A stretch of DNA of 35,418 nucleotides from DAISJD01 sp036821645 (GCA_036821645.1 DAISJD010000022.1:1-35418), one strand, 5' to 3'. Shown: positions 8,305-17,170, counted from the stretch's first letter. A program made the numbers and translations. Notes: generated by a model not told the origin, from the sequence alone.

Positions 8305-8592
8305 TTATTCAACCACCTTCGGCACGGTAAAGAAGCCATGGGCCCCATCGGGCGCATTGCGCAAAATCGCGTCGGCTTCACCGCCGTCGCTCACGACATC
8401 CTCACGCAAAGGCAGGGTCATGTGCGCCACCGAACTCATCGGTTCGACCCCTTGCGTATCCACTTCACCCAGTTGTTCGACCCAATCCAGGATCGTATTC
8501 AAGGCGTCCCCCAAGGGGGCCAACTGGTCATCGGGAACCTTGATGCGTGCCAGGGTGGCAATCTTTGCCACTGTGGCCTTGTCGAGCGACAT
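8305..8592 (-). CDS. gatC: Aspartyl/glutamyl-tRNA(Asn/Gln) amidotransferase subunit C
   Basis: GatC is a small (95-residue) structural subunit that wraps around GatA and stabilises the GatA-GatB interface. The family pattern is clear: ATVAKIATLARIKVPDDQL near the start, ILDWVEQLGEVDTQGVEP in the middle, and PLREDVVSDGG...ILRNAPDGAHGFFTVPKVVE at the end. The reading frame continues upstream without a stop for about 170 codons, but homology begins at the ATG at 8592-8590, which gives the usual length, so I placed the start there. It is the first gene of the gatCAB operon. The promoter should lie in 8593-8719, between gatC and divergent ruvX, but I see no strong consensus there. Confidence 0.95.
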   Translation of the reverse strand: MSLDKATVAKIATLARIKVPDDQLAPLGDALNTILDWVEQLGEVDTQGVEPMSSVAHMTLPLREDVVSDGGEADAILRNAPDGAHGFFTVPKVVE

Positions 8593-8719
8593 GCGATAAA
8601 CCTCAAAGGCTACTTGAGACAAACCCGAGAATGGGTCAAGATCGCCGGGCCGTCCAGGGTCATGCGAAGACAACCATCGAACCGCCCGGCAAAAAACTGC
8701 CTGAAAGCTATCACCCGCC

Positions 8720-9202
8720 ATGCCGCTGTGCAACCCCACCGACCTCATGACGCTACGCCCTATCGGCACACGCCTCATGGGGTTCGATCTCGGCACGAAA
8801 ACGATCGGCCTCGCACTGTCCGATCCGATGCTGATGACGGCCAATCCCCTCGAAACCCTGGCGCGCGGCAAATTCAGCGCCGACTGCGCCAAAATCGCCG
8901 GTTTGCGCAAGACCCACAATGTCGGAGCCCTGGTCTTGGGTCTGCCGCTCAATATGGATGGAACCGAGGGACCGCGCGCCCAGGCAACCCGGGCCTTCGC
9001 GCGCAACCTTCTCGCGTTCGATGACCCGATCATCACATTTTGGGACGAACGCCTCTCCACTGCGGCCGTCACGCGGGACATGATCGAGGCCGATCTTTCG
9101 CGCAAGAAACGGGCAAGCCTCGTCGACCGCGCCGCTGCGGCCTATATTCTGCAAGGGGTGCTCGACCGCTTGCGCTATGCCGGGGCCCAGTCGATGCTTT
9201 GA
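8720..9202 (+). CDS. ruvX: Putative pre-16S rRNA nuclease / Holliday junction resolvase RuvX (YqgF)
   Basis: RuvX/YqgF proteins have an RNase H fold and act in 16S rRNA 5' maturation, with Holliday-junction cleavage also reported for some. The 160-residue protein shows the first-strand motif GFDLGTKTIGLALSD with its catalytic Asp, the GALVLGLPLNMDGTEGPRAQ loop, FWDERLSTAAVTRDM, and the C-terminal DRAAAAYILQGVLD containing the last acidic residue. The start is uncertain: ATG at 8720 gives 160 residues and ATG at 8747 gives 151. Neither has a good ribosome-binding site. The gene is divergent from gatC. Confidence 0.9.
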   Translation: MPLCNPTDLMTLRPIGTRLMGFDLGTKTIGLALSDPMLMTANPLETLARGKFSADCAKIAGLRKTHNVGALVLGLPLNMDGTEGPRAQATRAFARNLLAFDDPIITFWDERLSTAAVTRDMIEADLSRKKRASLVDRAAAAYILQGVLDRLRYAGAQSML

Positions 9203-9208
9203 AACAAC

Positions 9209-9229
9209 CTCAAAATTGAGAGAATTTTT
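9209..9229 (+). terminator. Weak hairpin plus T-rich stretch after ruvX
   Basis: CTCAAAATTGAG (9209-9220) is a perfect 12-bp palindrome placed just after the ruvX stop and followed by AGAATTTTT. The stem is short and AT-rich, so this is at best a weak terminator. Confidence 0.3.
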
Positions 9230-9334
9230 CGTTAATTTTTAATAAAACCCGACTGGTTATCCATTTGACACACATCGGCAAGTTCGCTTGACTGAACGAT
9301 GATTAAATCCATCGATCCTTGAAGGCTCGCCGTC

Positions 9335-9790
9335 ATGGTTGCTTCTCTTTCTTCCGCCAGTTCCATTGCCCTTTCCGGCATTCAAGCGGCCACCGTGCGG
9401 GTCAATGCGTCGGCACAGAACATCGCCAACAGTCAAAGCGTCGGCACGCCGCCCCAAAAGGGGCCATTTGGGGCCGATCAGTCCCCACCCCTCACCGGCA
9501 CGGCGCCCACAGGGGCCGCCGGTCAAGTTTTCCAAGCCCTTGGAGTCAATCAGCAGGAGTCGGCATCGGGCGGCGTCACGGCCAGCCTGACCCCATCGAA
9601 AAACAGCGGACTTGCCTTTCAGCCCGACAGTCCGTTTGCCGATAAAAACGGCTTGGTCGCAACGCCGAATGTCGACCCAGCCCGCGAGGCGGTCAATCTC
9701 ATCGAAGCGCGCAACAATTTTATCGCCAACGTCAAGGTGTTCCAAGTCACCACCGACCTTAGCAAGAAATTGATCGACAATATCACCTGA
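9335..9790 (+). CDS. Flagellar basal-body rod (FlgC-like) protein, orphan
   Basis: This 151-residue protein has the two ends typical of the flagellar rod/hook family. The N-terminal ALSGIQAATVRVNASAQNIAN (about residues 12-32) corresponds to the rod signature with the conserved NxANxxT-like region. The C-terminal NVDPAREAVNLIEARNNFIA and following FQVTTDLSKKLID match the FlgC/FlgG-type terminal helix. Both ends pack into a coiled coil in axial proteins. The middle is short and low in complexity (Gly, Pro, Ala, Thr). No other flagellar gene is in the window, so this is an orphan, perhaps a FlgC paralogue rather than the main rod gene. GAAGG lies upstream of the ATG. Confidence 0.75.
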   Translation: MVASLSSASSIALSGIQAATVRVNASAQNIANSQSVGTPPQKGPFGADQSPPLTGTAPTGAAGQVFQALGVNQQESASGGVTASLTPSKNSGLAFQPDSPFADKNGLVATPNVDPAREAVNLIEARNNFIANVKVFQVTTDLSKKLIDNIT

Positions 9791-9900
9791 CCATTGCCGA
9801 CGTCTTTTGCAGACTGTTAGATTTTGCCGCAGCCCTGTGCAGGAGTAATCGCTTGGTTTGGCTTGAGTATATTGCCAGCCCCCCGTATAGATAAGGGGCC

Positions 9901-10851
9901 ATGGATACTTCAATTTTCCCCCACCGCCATCTGTTGGGCATCGACGGGCTAAAACCTGACGATATCACCATGATCCTCGACCGCGCCGAGGATTATGTCG
10001 AACTCAACCGACAGGCCACGAAGAAACGTGCCTCCCTCAGCGGACGCACGATCATCAATCTGTTCTTCGAAAACTCGACCCGAACCCGGACCAGTTTCGA
10101 ATTGGCGGGCAAGCGGCTCGGGGCCGATGTCATCAACATGTCGGTCGACGGCACATCGGTGAAAAAAGGCGAAACGCTGCTCGATACGGCACTCACCCTG
10201 TCCGCGATGCATCTCGATGCTTTGGTCGTTCGGCACCCCGATAGCGGGGCCGCCCATCTCTTGGCCGCGCGCATGAATTGCGCGGTGATCAATGGCGGCG
10301 ACGGCACGCACGAACATCCGACCCAGGCCCTCCTCGATGCCCTGACCATCCGGCGGCGCAAGGGACGACTGCAAGGATTGGTCGTCGCCATTTGTGGCGA
10401 TATTCTCCATTCCCGCGTCGCCCGATCGAATATTGCACTCCTGACGATTATGGGTGCGCGGGTCCGGGTGGTGGCACCGCGCACCCTCCTGCCCGCCGGG
10501 ATCGACCGGCTTGGGGTCGAGATTTTCCACGACATGGCCCGCGGCCTTGCCGATGCCGACATTATCATGATGCTGCGGCTGCAAATGGAACGGATGCAGG
10601 GAAATTTCTTTCCCTCCATTCGCGAATATTTTTATTATTACGGGCTCGACCATCAGAAAATCGCACGAGCCCGCTCCGACGCCCTCATCATGCATCCAGG
10701 CCCGATCAACCGGGGTGTTGAAATCGATAGTGCGGTCGCCGACGATATCGATCGATCGCTGATCCGTGAACAAGTGGAAATGGGGGTGGCAGTGCGGATG
10801 GCATGCCTCGACCTGCTGCTTTCCAACCCCACTCCTGATGCGCAAGATTGA
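9901..10851 (+). CDS. pyrB: Aspartate carbamoyltransferase catalytic subunit
   Basis: PyrB condenses carbamoyl phosphate with aspartate in the second step of pyrimidine synthesis. All key motifs are visible in 316 residues: ENSTRTRTSFELAGKRLGAD (carbamoyl phosphate loop), VKKGETLLDTA (mobile lysine loop), NGGDGTHEHPTQALLDALTI, and MHPGPINRGVEI (aspartate-binding loop). No regulatory subunit gene pyrI follows. Instead the stop codon overlaps a dihydroorotase-like gene by one base (TGATG), the arrangement of class A transcarbamoylases in which PyrB assembles with a dihydroorotase or pseudo-dihydroorotase. AAGGGG lies very close to the ATG, at a shorter spacing than usual. Confidence 0.97.
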   Translation: MDTSIFPHRHLLGIDGLKPDDITMILDRAEDYVELNRQATKKRASLSGRTIINLFFENSTRTRTSFELAGKRLGADVINMSVDGTSVKKGETLLDTALTLSAMHLDALVVRHPDSGAAHLLAARMNCAVINGGDGTHEHPTQALLDALTIRRRKGRLQGLVVAICGDILHSRVARSNIALLTIMGARVRVVAPRTLLPAGIDRLGVEIFHDMARGLADADIIMMLRLQMERMQGNFFPSIREYFYYYGLDHQKIARARSDALIMHPGPINRGVEIDSAVADDIDRSLIREQVEMGVAVRMACLDLLLSNPTPDAQD

Positions 10852-12137
10852 TGATGCCTGCAACCCTGCTGAAAAACGCCCGCCTACTCGATCCTTGGAC
10901 CCAACTCGACCAAATGGGCGATCTCTTGATCGTCGACGGTCAGATTACGGCCCTAGGGGCTGAGGCCGCCCGATCCGCCCCCGACGCAGCGATCGTGATC
11001 AATTGCGACGGCCACTGCCTTGCCCCGGGCCTCGTCGATATGCGCGCCCACCTGAACGAGCCGGGCCGCGAACATGTGGAAACCCTGGCCACCCTCTCTC
11101 AGGCAGCATCGGCCGCCGGGATCACGACGTTGGTCGGGTTGCCGGACACCGATCCGGTCTTGGACGATGTCGCCCTGATCGATTTCATCACACGCCGTGC
11201 CCGCAAGGTCGGTCTCGTCCATCTTTATGCCTATGGTGCGCTGACCAAGGGGCTCAAGGGCAAGGAATTGACCGAATTCGGGCTCATGGCTGCCGCCGGC
11301 GCCCTTGGGTTCACGGATCCAAACCGGGCGGTCGGCGACGCGTTGCTGATGCGGCGCGCCCTTTCCTATGCCCGAACCTTCGATCAACTGATCATCCAGC
11401 ATCCGCTGGAACCCAGCCTGTGCGCGGCCGGATCGGCAACCGAAGGCGAATTTGCGACCCGTCTCGGCCTGCCCGGCATGCCCGCCGTTGCAGAACAGAT
11501 TCAAATCGAACGCGACATGCACTTGGTCGAACTGACTGGGGCCCGTTATCACGCCGCCCATATTTCAACCGCCGGTGCCATCGAAGCCATTCGTCGCGCG
11601 AAACAACGGGGATTGCCGGTCACCTGCGACACGGCCCCCGCCTATTTCACACTGAACGAATTGGCCATCGCCCAGTACGACACTCTGGCGAAATTGTCGC
11701 CGCCCCTGCGCAGCGAAAGCGACCGCAAGGCCGTGCTGGCCGGATTGTTGGACGGCACGATCGATGCCATCGTTTCGGATCATCGGCCCCTCGATCTCGA
11801 TACGAAACATGTGCCTTATGCGGCGGCCAGTGCCGGTGCCATTGGGCTTGAGACGCTCCTGCCGCTGACGCTTGCCCTGCACCATACCCATCGGATGCCG
11901 TTGTTGCGGGCCATGAACCTCATCACGAAGGCACCGGCCGATATCCTGCGCCTGCCGGCCGGGCGCCTTGCGATCGGTGCCGTAGCGGATCTGGTCTTGT
12001 TCGACCCGGATAGACCCTGGCGCGTCGATGCCGCGAAATTCGTCTCAAAAACACCCAACACCCCCTTCCATGGCCTCCCCGTTCAGGGGCAGGTTTTGAT
12101 CAGTATCGTTGCCGGACGGGTAACGTTTCGACGATAG
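10851..12137 (+). CDS. pyrC: Dihydroorotase-like protein, probably inactive PyrB partner (pseudo-dihydroorotase)
   Basis: This 428-residue amidohydrolase matches type I dihydroorotase over its whole length, from NARLLDPWTQLDQMGDLLI through PGLVDMRAHLNEPGREH to SDHRPLDLDTKHVPYA and GAIGLETLLPLTLALH. The metal-binding signature DxHxH near the N-terminus reads D-M-R-A-H: the first His ligand is Arg, and the Arg of the usual HxREPG is Asn. The later GFTD, QHPLEP, AAHIS and SDH positions keep several ligands. Known pseudo-dihydroorotases next to pyrB have lost catalysis and serve as structural partners of aspartate transcarbamoylase; I infer the same here. The ATG at 10851 overlaps the pyrB stop; an in-frame TTG one codon upstream is possible. 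A true dihydroorotase is then expected elsewhere in the genome. Confidence 0.88.
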   Translation: MMPATLLKNARLLDPWTQLDQMGDLLIVDGQITALGAEAARSAPDAAIVINCDGHCLAPGLVDMRAHLNEPGREHVETLATLSQAASAAGITTLVGLPDTDPVLDDVALIDFITRRARKVGLVHLYAYGALTKGLKGKELTEFGLMAAAGALGFTDPNRAVGDALLMRRALSYARTFDQLIIQHPLEPSLCAAGSATEGEFATRLGLPGMPAVAEQIQIERDMHLVELTGARYHAAHISTAGAIEAIRRAKQRGLPVTCDTAPAYFTLNELAIAQYDTLAKLSPPLRSESDRKAVLAGLLDGTIDAIVSDHRPLDLDTKHVPYAAASAGAIGLETLLPLTLALHHTHRMPLLRAMNLITKAPADILRLPAGRLAIGAVADLVLFDPDRPWRVDAAKFVSKTPNTPFHGLPVQGQVLISIVAGRVTFRR

Positions 12138-12251
12138 GACCCCGCCGTCGGGCGAGACGTGATGGATCGTGCGGGTCGAAAGACCGTAGGGTCCGATCGA
12201 CCGGCAGCAGGGCGGACGCACTCAACAGGATACGGAGCATAGGTTGTCGTG

Positions 12252-12947
12252 ATGGATATTTTCCACAGAATTGACCAAAATTGGCCGGTCTATGTGATCC
12301 TCGTATGCGCGTACCTGCTGGGATCAATTCCATTTGGCCTCGTCATTACCCGGCTCAGCGGTCTCGGCGACATCAGACAAATCGGTTCCGGCAATATCGG
12401 CGCTACGAATGTGCTGCGCACGGGCAAGCGCTCCCTCGCCCTTGCCACCTTGTTGCTTGACGGCGGAAAAGGAACCTTTGCCGTCGTGATCTGTCAAATT
12501 TTCTACGAGGATGCCGAAACCTTATCGATGGGCGCGGGATTTGCCGCCTTGATCGGTCACGTCTATCCGGTTTGGTTGAAATTCAAAGGTGGCAAAGGGG
12601 TGGCGACCGCCTTGGGCGTCATGCTCGGCATCAGTTTTTACGTCGGGATTTCCGCCGCCATCACATGGCTGATGACGGCCTGGATTTTCGGGTATTCCTC
12701 ATTGGCCGCCTTGATGGCGATCGATACGGCACCGATTTGCGCCTATCTCTTGAAACAACCCAACGTTACCCTATTCACGGCCCTCATCGCGATCGTGATC
12801 ACCCTGACCCACCGTGAGAATATTCGTCGGCTGCTACGCGGGACCGAACCGAAGATCCGCCTTACAGCCCGCCCGCCCGGCACGGTCGACTTGACACCGA
12901 TGCGCCCTTCTTCCGAGTATATTGCCTCGTTAAACAAGAAAAAATAA
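12252..12947 (+). CDS. plsY: Acyl-phosphate:glycerol-3-phosphate acyltransferase
   Basis: PlsY transfers an acyl group from acyl phosphate to glycerol 3-phosphate, the first step of membrane phospholipid synthesis. The 231-residue integral membrane protein shows the three family motifs: AYLLGSIPFGLVI, IGSGNIGATNVLRTGKR and KFKGGKGVATALGVMLG, separated by hydrophobic helices. The C-terminal THRENIRRLLRGTEPKI is also typical. I took the ATG at 12252; a GTG one codon upstream is an alternative, and GGAG at 12234-12237 serves either. It sits between pyrC and dprA, as in other alphaproteobacteria, and is followed by a hairpin terminator. Confidence 0.95.
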   Translation: MDIFHRIDQNWPVYVILVCAYLLGSIPFGLVITRLSGLGDIRQIGSGNIGATNVLRTGKRSLALATLLLDGGKGTFAVVICQIFYEDAETLSMGAGFAALIGHVYPVWLKFKGGKGVATALGVMLGISFYVGISAAITWLMTAWIFGYSSLAALMAIDTAPICAYLLKQPNVTLFTALIAIVITLTHRENIRRLLRGTEPKIRLTARPPGTVDLTPMRPSSEYIASLNKKK

Positions 12948-12955
12948 GTAATGAG

Positions 12956-13000
12956 CCGCGCAAGAGGCATAAATTAAATCTTGCGCGGTTGTCTATTTTC
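12956..13000 (+). terminator. Probable intrinsic terminator after plsY
   Basis: CCGCGCAAGA (12956-12965) pairs perfectly with TCTTGCGCGG (12979-12988) across a 13-base AT-rich loop, 8 bases after the plsY stop, followed by TTGTCTATTTT. The 10-bp stem is strong and the T-rich tail is interrupted. It suggests dprA starts a new transcription unit. Confidence 0.65.
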
Positions 13001-13109
13001 AGTATTATCTGACTTTTAGGTGCGGTTTTTTCAAGGATCTCATGACCCTTTTTTCATCAGTTCATCCGCACCGGTCTAATTTCATATCAAATCATAATGT
13101 TGCTTAATT

Positions 13110-14231
13110 ATGAACACGATACAATCAATTTATACTGAAACGCATATCGACAGTTTACGACTGATCCGCACCCCATCGATCGGGCCGATCGCCTACCGGG
13201 CCTTGCTTGAGAAATACGGGTCTGCAACCGATGCCCTGCGGGCGCTGCCTCAGCTGAAACGCGCGGGCGGCAAACCGGCGATCGTGCCCATCGATCGGGC
13301 TGCGGCCCTCGCAGAAATCGCCCAGATCGATCGATCCGGGGCGAGACTGGTCGGCCATTGGGACAGTGATTATCCGCCACTTCTCGCCCATATCCATGAT
13401 GCACCCCCGCTCCTCATCGTCCGCGGCACCTGCGGCCTCGTCGATCAGCCGACCTTGGCCATCGTGGGTGCGCGCAACGCATCCGCCATGGGTAAACGCT
13501 TTGCCCGCGAAATTGCCTGGGATCTGGCACAGGCGGGGTTCGTGATCGTCTCGGGCTTGGCGCGCGGCATCGATACGGCCGCCCATGGCGGGGCCCTGCA
13601 AACGGGGACGATTGCCGTCGTCGGCGGCGGCATCGATGTGATTTATCCAGAAGAGAACCGCACCCTCCAGGAAGAGATCGCCCAAAACGGTTTGTTGATC
13701 AGCGAAATGCCCATGGGCACGGTCCCCCAGGCACGCCATTTTCCACGCCGCAACCGGATTATCAGCGGACTCAGTCTCGGCACGTTGGTGATCGAGGCCG
13801 CCTTGAAATCCGGTTCTTTGATAACCGCCCGATTCGCGGCGGAACAAGGTCGCGATGTGTTCGCCGTACCGGGTTCTCCGCTTGATCCGCGCTGTCGCGG
13901 TCCGAATGATTTACTGCGCCATGGGGCGATACTGGTCGAAAATGCCGACGATGTTTTATCGGCCTTAAACCTCGTCGAATCGCAGTTTCCGCGCCTATCT
14001 CGGCCTTTTTCGGCCCGGAATCCGCAAAAGCCCCCCGATCAGCCCCGATCCGACGACCCGGATACAATCAAGACGATTCTTCTTTCTTTGCTGAACCAAA
14101 ACCAAGTGACCGTTGACGAACTCATTCGTGAATGCCACTTCTCGGGATCAGTTGTTGCGTCCGCCCTTGTCGATCTCGAACTGGACGGACGGATCGACCG
14201 TCATCCCGGTAATCGGGTATCACTGCGGTGA
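13110..14231 (+). CDS. dprA: DNA-processing protein DprA (Smf)
   Basis: DprA binds incoming single-stranded DNA during natural transformation and loads RecA. The 373-residue protein has an N-terminal SAM-like region (LRLIRTPSIGPIAYRALLEK), the extended Rossmann core with LAIVGARNASAMGKRFAREI, VIVSGLARGIDTAAHGGAL, VVGGGIDVIYPEENRTLQEE, ISEMPMGTVPQARHFPRRNR and IISGLSLGTLVIEA, and a C-terminal winged-helix domain (LLSLLNQNQVTVDELIRECH ... LELDGRIDRHPGNRVSL). The gene is complete, as in most alphaproteobacteria regardless of proven competence. The 160-base gap upstream is AT-rich and probably holds its promoter; no consensus is obvious. There is no clear Shine-Dalgarno before ATG 13110. Confidence 0.95.
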   Translation: MNTIQSIYTETHIDSLRLIRTPSIGPIAYRALLEKYGSATDALRALPQLKRAGGKPAIVPIDRAAALAEIAQIDRSGARLVGHWDSDYPPLLAHIHDAPPLLIVRGTCGLVDQPTLAIVGARNASAMGKRFAREIAWDLAQAGFVIVSGLARGIDTAAHGGALQTGTIAVVGGGIDVIYPEENRTLQEEIAQNGLLISEMPMGTVPQARHFPRRNRIISGLSLGTLVIEAALKSGSLITARFAAEQGRDVFAVPGSPLDPRCRGPNDLLRHGAILVENADDVLSALNLVESQFPRLSRPFSARNPQKPPDQPRSDDPDTIKTILLSLLNQNQVTVDELIRECHFSGSVVASALVDLELDGRIDRHPGNRVSLR

Positions 14232-14255
14232 TGGCTGAGATCGGACCTCGTTAAC

Positions 14256-14274
14256 GGCCCCGGCCGAGGGGCCC
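14256..14274. other. GC-rich inverted repeat between dprA and topA
   Basis: GGCCCC and GGGGCC flank a six-base GC-rich loop in the 65-base gap between the dprA stop and the topA start. There is no T run, so it is more likely an mRNA structure near the topA ribosome-binding region than a terminator. Confidence 0.3.
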
Positions 14275-14296
14275 CATAAGGGTGACCGGCCGCCCC

Positions 14297-17170
14297 ATGT
14301 ACGTCGTTGTCGTTGAATCGCCTGCGAAGGCAAAGACCATCAACAAGTATCTCGGCACAGACTATGTCGTGCTGGCGAGCTATGGTCATGTGCGCGATCT
14401 GCCTCCCAAAGATGGCTCTGTGCGCCCCGATGAAGACTTCGCCATGGATTGGGAAGTCGATGATCGCGCAGAAAAGCGCCTGCGCGAGATCGTCCAGGCC
14501 CTGAAGGGAGCCGACGGCCTCTTTCTCGCAACCGACCCGGATCGCGAAGGCGAAGCGATTTCCTGGCACGTCCAGGAAGTGCTGCGCAGCCGCAAGGCCA
14601 TCAAAGACATTCCGGTAAAACGGGTCGTCTTCAACGAGGTTACGAAGGGGGCGGTCCTCGAAGCCTTCAAGAATGCGCGCGAGCTCAACGACGAATTGGT
14701 CGATGCCTACATGGCGCGCCGGGCGTTGGACTATCTCGTCGGCTTTACCCTCTCCCCCGTTTTGTGGCGCAAGCTGCCCGGTTCGAAATCGGCAGGACGG
14801 GTTCAATCGGTTGCCTTGCGCCTGATCTGCGACCGGGAAGACGAGATCGAAAGCTTCCGCAGCGAAGAATATTGGACGATTGAAGCCGGGTTTCAAACGC
14901 CCCAGAAACTGCCCTTCACGGCGCGCCTCACCCATCTCGACGGCAAACGCCTCGAAAAATTCGATCTGCCGAACGAAGCGGCGGCCCAAGCTGCCGTTGC
15001 CGCACTCGAAGCGGAACCGGGTTTTTCCGTTGAAAAGGTCGATCACCGTCAGGTCAAGCGCAACCCCCATCCCCCCTTCACCACCTCGACCCTGCAACAA
15101 GAAGCCTCGCGCAAGCTAGGATTCGGCACCAGCCGGACCATGCAGATCGCCCAACGGCTTTACGAAGGGGTCGATCTCGGTGGCGAAACCGTCGGCCTCA
15201 TCACCTATATGCGAACCGACGGCGTCCAACTTTCAGGCGACGCGATCGCGGCGGCGCGGTCTTTGATCGATCGCGATTTCGGCACGAAATATTGCCCGGA
15301 AAAGCCGCGCGTCTATAAAACCGTCGCCAAAAACGCCCAAGAAGCCCACGAGGCTATCCGCCCGACCGATCTTTTCCGCCACCCGGATCAGGTCGCACGC
15401 TTCTTGGATGGCGATCAGCTAAAACTCTACGAATTGATCTGGAAACGCACGCTCGCCTCGCAAATGGAATCGGCCCTGTTCGACCAGGTCGCCGTCGACA
15501 TCAATGGGGCCGCCGGTCGGGTTCGCTTGCGGGCGAACGGATCGATCCTGATTTTCGACGGTTTCTTGAAACTCTATCAAGAAGGGCGGGACGACGATCA
15601 ACAGGATGATGAAAACCGTCGCCTGCCGCCGATCAAGGAACGCGACGCCGTCACCCGCCATCAGGTAAAGCCGGAACAACATTTCACAGAACCGCCGCCG
15701 CGCTATTCCGAGGCCAGCCTCGTCAAGCGATTGGAAGAATTGGGGATCGGCAGGCCGTCGACCTATGCCTCGATCATCCAGGTTCTGATCGATCGCACCT
15801 ATGTCAAACTCGACAAGAAACGCTTTACCCCCGAAGATCGCGGACGTCTCGTTACGGCCTTTCTGCATCGGTTTTTCGAGCGGTACGTCGAATATTCCTT
15901 CACCGCCGATCTCGAACATCTGCTCGATGAAATCTCGGGCGGGCGCGCCAATTGGAAAGAAGTGCTGCGCCAGTTCTGGGACGCGTTCAGCCTTGCCATT
16001 GCGGGGACCAAGGATCTCACCATCACCCAGGTGTTGGATGCCTTGGACGAGGCTCTCGGCCCCCATTTCTTTCCGAACGATCCGACCGGCAAAGACCCGC
16101 GCGCCTGTCCCGCCTGTCAGCAGGGACGGCTCAGTCTGAAACTCGGCAAATTCGGCGCCTTCATCGGGTGTTCGGCCTATCCCGAGTGTCGGTTCACCCG
16201 CCCGCTTGCCGTCGAGGCGAACGGCACGGGCGAGAGCGGCGAACCCCCGATCGAGGCCGGTCCCAAACTCCTGGGCACCGATCCGCAAACCGCAAAGCCC
16301 GTGACGGTGCGTATCGGCCCCTATGGCCCTTACGTCCAATTGGGCGACGCGGAAGAGGGAGAAAAACCCAAACGGGTCTCTCTGCCGCGTGGGATGAAGG
16401 CGATCGGCGTCTCGCTTGAGGTTGCCTTGGGCCTCCTCTCCTTGCCGCGCGATATCGGGACCCACCCGGAAACCGGTCAGATGATCCAGGCCGGGATCGG
16501 CCGGTTCGGCCCATATCTGAAATTGGGCAGCACATACAAATCCCTGGCCGCCGACGATGATGTCCTGACCATTGGGATCAATCGCGCCGTCAGTCTTCTG
16601 GCCGAAGCCAGCAAGGCCGCACGGGCCGCCGCCACCCCCTTGCGCATCCTCGGGCCCCACCCAGACGACCAAGCGGACGTCGCCTTGTTCAAGGGGCGCT
16701 ACGGCCCCTATGTCAGTCATGGCGGCATCAATGCCACGATCCCGCGCGGCACCGACCCCGAAAGCCTCACCTTAGAAACCGCCCTCGGTCTGCTCGCGGC
16801 CCAAAAGGCGAAGGCCCCACCGGCAAAGTCCGCGCGCAAAGGGGCCGCGAAGAGCAAAACGACCGCCAAGGCGGGCGAAAAATCGACGCCGCGCGCCAAA
16901 TCAAAAAAAGCACCTGCGGATGGGACGGAAACCGGACAGGCGGACCCCTCTGCCGAACCAGCAAAACCTCGGCGCAAGACCGCAAAAGCGGGTGATGCCG
17001 ACGCGGCGAAGACTAAAACCGCCGCACCGAAAAAACGGGCACCGAAACCTGCGGCCCCACCACCCGAAGAGCCGCCGGTCGACGCAGAAATACCGATCAA
17101 ACCCAAATCGACCTTGCGCAAAGCCAGTGCGCCGAAACCGGCACCTTCCTCGGATCGGGATCTGAATTGA
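14297..17170 (+). CDS. topA: DNA topoisomerase I (type IA)
   Basis: TopA relaxes negative supercoils by transient single-strand cleavage. From the ATG at 14297 (957 residues) the TOPRIM domain begins at once with YVVVVESPAKAKTINKYLG and continues to ATDPDREGEAISWH, which holds the metal-binding acidic residues. The active-site tyrosine is about Y304 in GLITYMRTDG, and RYSEASLVKRLEELGIGRPS is also conserved. One four-Cys zinc ribbon follows (CPACQQGRL ... GCSAYPECRF), then three C-terminal GPY/GPYL-type repeats and a lysine/alanine/proline-rich tail of ~120 residues that probably binds DNA. A GTG at 14282 would add five residues. Its stop overlaps the rnr start by 4 bases. Confidence 0.97.
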   Translation: MYVVVVESPAKAKTINKYLGTDYVVLASYGHVRDLPPKDGSVRPDEDFAMDWEVDDRAEKRLREIVQALKGADGLFLATDPDREGEAISWHVQEVLRSRKAIKDIPVKRVVFNEVTKGAVLEAFKNARELNDELVDAYMARRALDYLVGFTLSPVLWRKLPGSKSAGRVQSVALRLICDREDEIESFRSEEYWTIEAGFQTPQKLPFTARLTHLDGKRLEKFDLPNEAAAQAAVAALEAEPGFSVEKVDHRQVKRNPHPPFTTSTLQQEASRKLGFGTSRTMQIAQRLYEGVDLGGETVGLITYMRTDGVQLSGDAIAAARSLIDRDFGTKYCPEKPRVYKTVAKNAQEAHEAIRPTDLFRHPDQVARFLDGDQLKLYELIWKRTLASQMESALFDQVAVDINGAAGRVRLRANGSILIFDGFLKLYQEGRDDDQQDDENRRLPPIKERDAVTRHQVKPEQHFTEPPPRYSEASLVKRLEELGIGRPSTYASIIQVLIDRTYVKLDKKRFTPEDRGRLVTAFLHRFFERYVEYSFTADLEHLLDEISGGRANWKEVLRQFWDAFSLAIAGTKDLTITQVLDALDEALGPHFFPNDPTGKDPRACPACQQGRLSLKLGKFGAFIGCSAYPECRFTRPLAVEANGTGESGEPPIEAGPKLLGTDPQTAKPVTVRIGPYGPYVQLGDAEEGEKPKRVSLPRGMKAIGVSLEVALGLLSLPRDIGTHPETGQMIQAGIGRFGPYLKLGSTYKSLAADDDVLTIGINRAVSLLAEASKAARAAATPLRILGPHPDDQADVALFKGRYGPYVSHGGINATIPRGTDPESLTLETALGLLAAQKAKAPPAKSARKGAAKSKTTAKAGEKSTPRAKSKKAPADGTETGQADPSAEPAKPRRKTAKAGDADAAKTKTAAPKKRAPKPAAPPPEEPPVDAEIPIKPKSTLRKASAPKPAPSSDRDLN

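Noticed and set aside
7120..9024. A 634-codon frame antisense to gatA and gatC
   Set aside because: It is opposite clearly identified gatA/gatC, shows no domain motifs and runs into ruvX in another frame, so it is a shadow frame.
8593..9105. N-terminal extension of the gatC frame by ~170 codons
   Set aside because: GatC is normally ~95 residues, homology begins at 8592, and the extension overlaps ruvX on the opposite strand.
9265..9293. TTGACA upstream of the FlgC-like gene as a promoter
   Set aside because: The -35 box is perfect, but the hexamer 17 bases later (TTGACT) is a poor -10 box and no better one is nearby.
9863..9891. TTGAGT - 17 bases - TATAGA as a pyrB promoter
   Set aside because: Transcription would start only a few bases before the ATG, leaving the AAGGGG ribosome-binding sequence outside the mRNA.
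15419..16720. A 433-codon frame antisense to topA, and a 436-codon frame antisense to rnr (17302-18612)
   Set aside because: Both lie wholly inside topoisomerase I and RNase R coding regions and have no recognisable domains.
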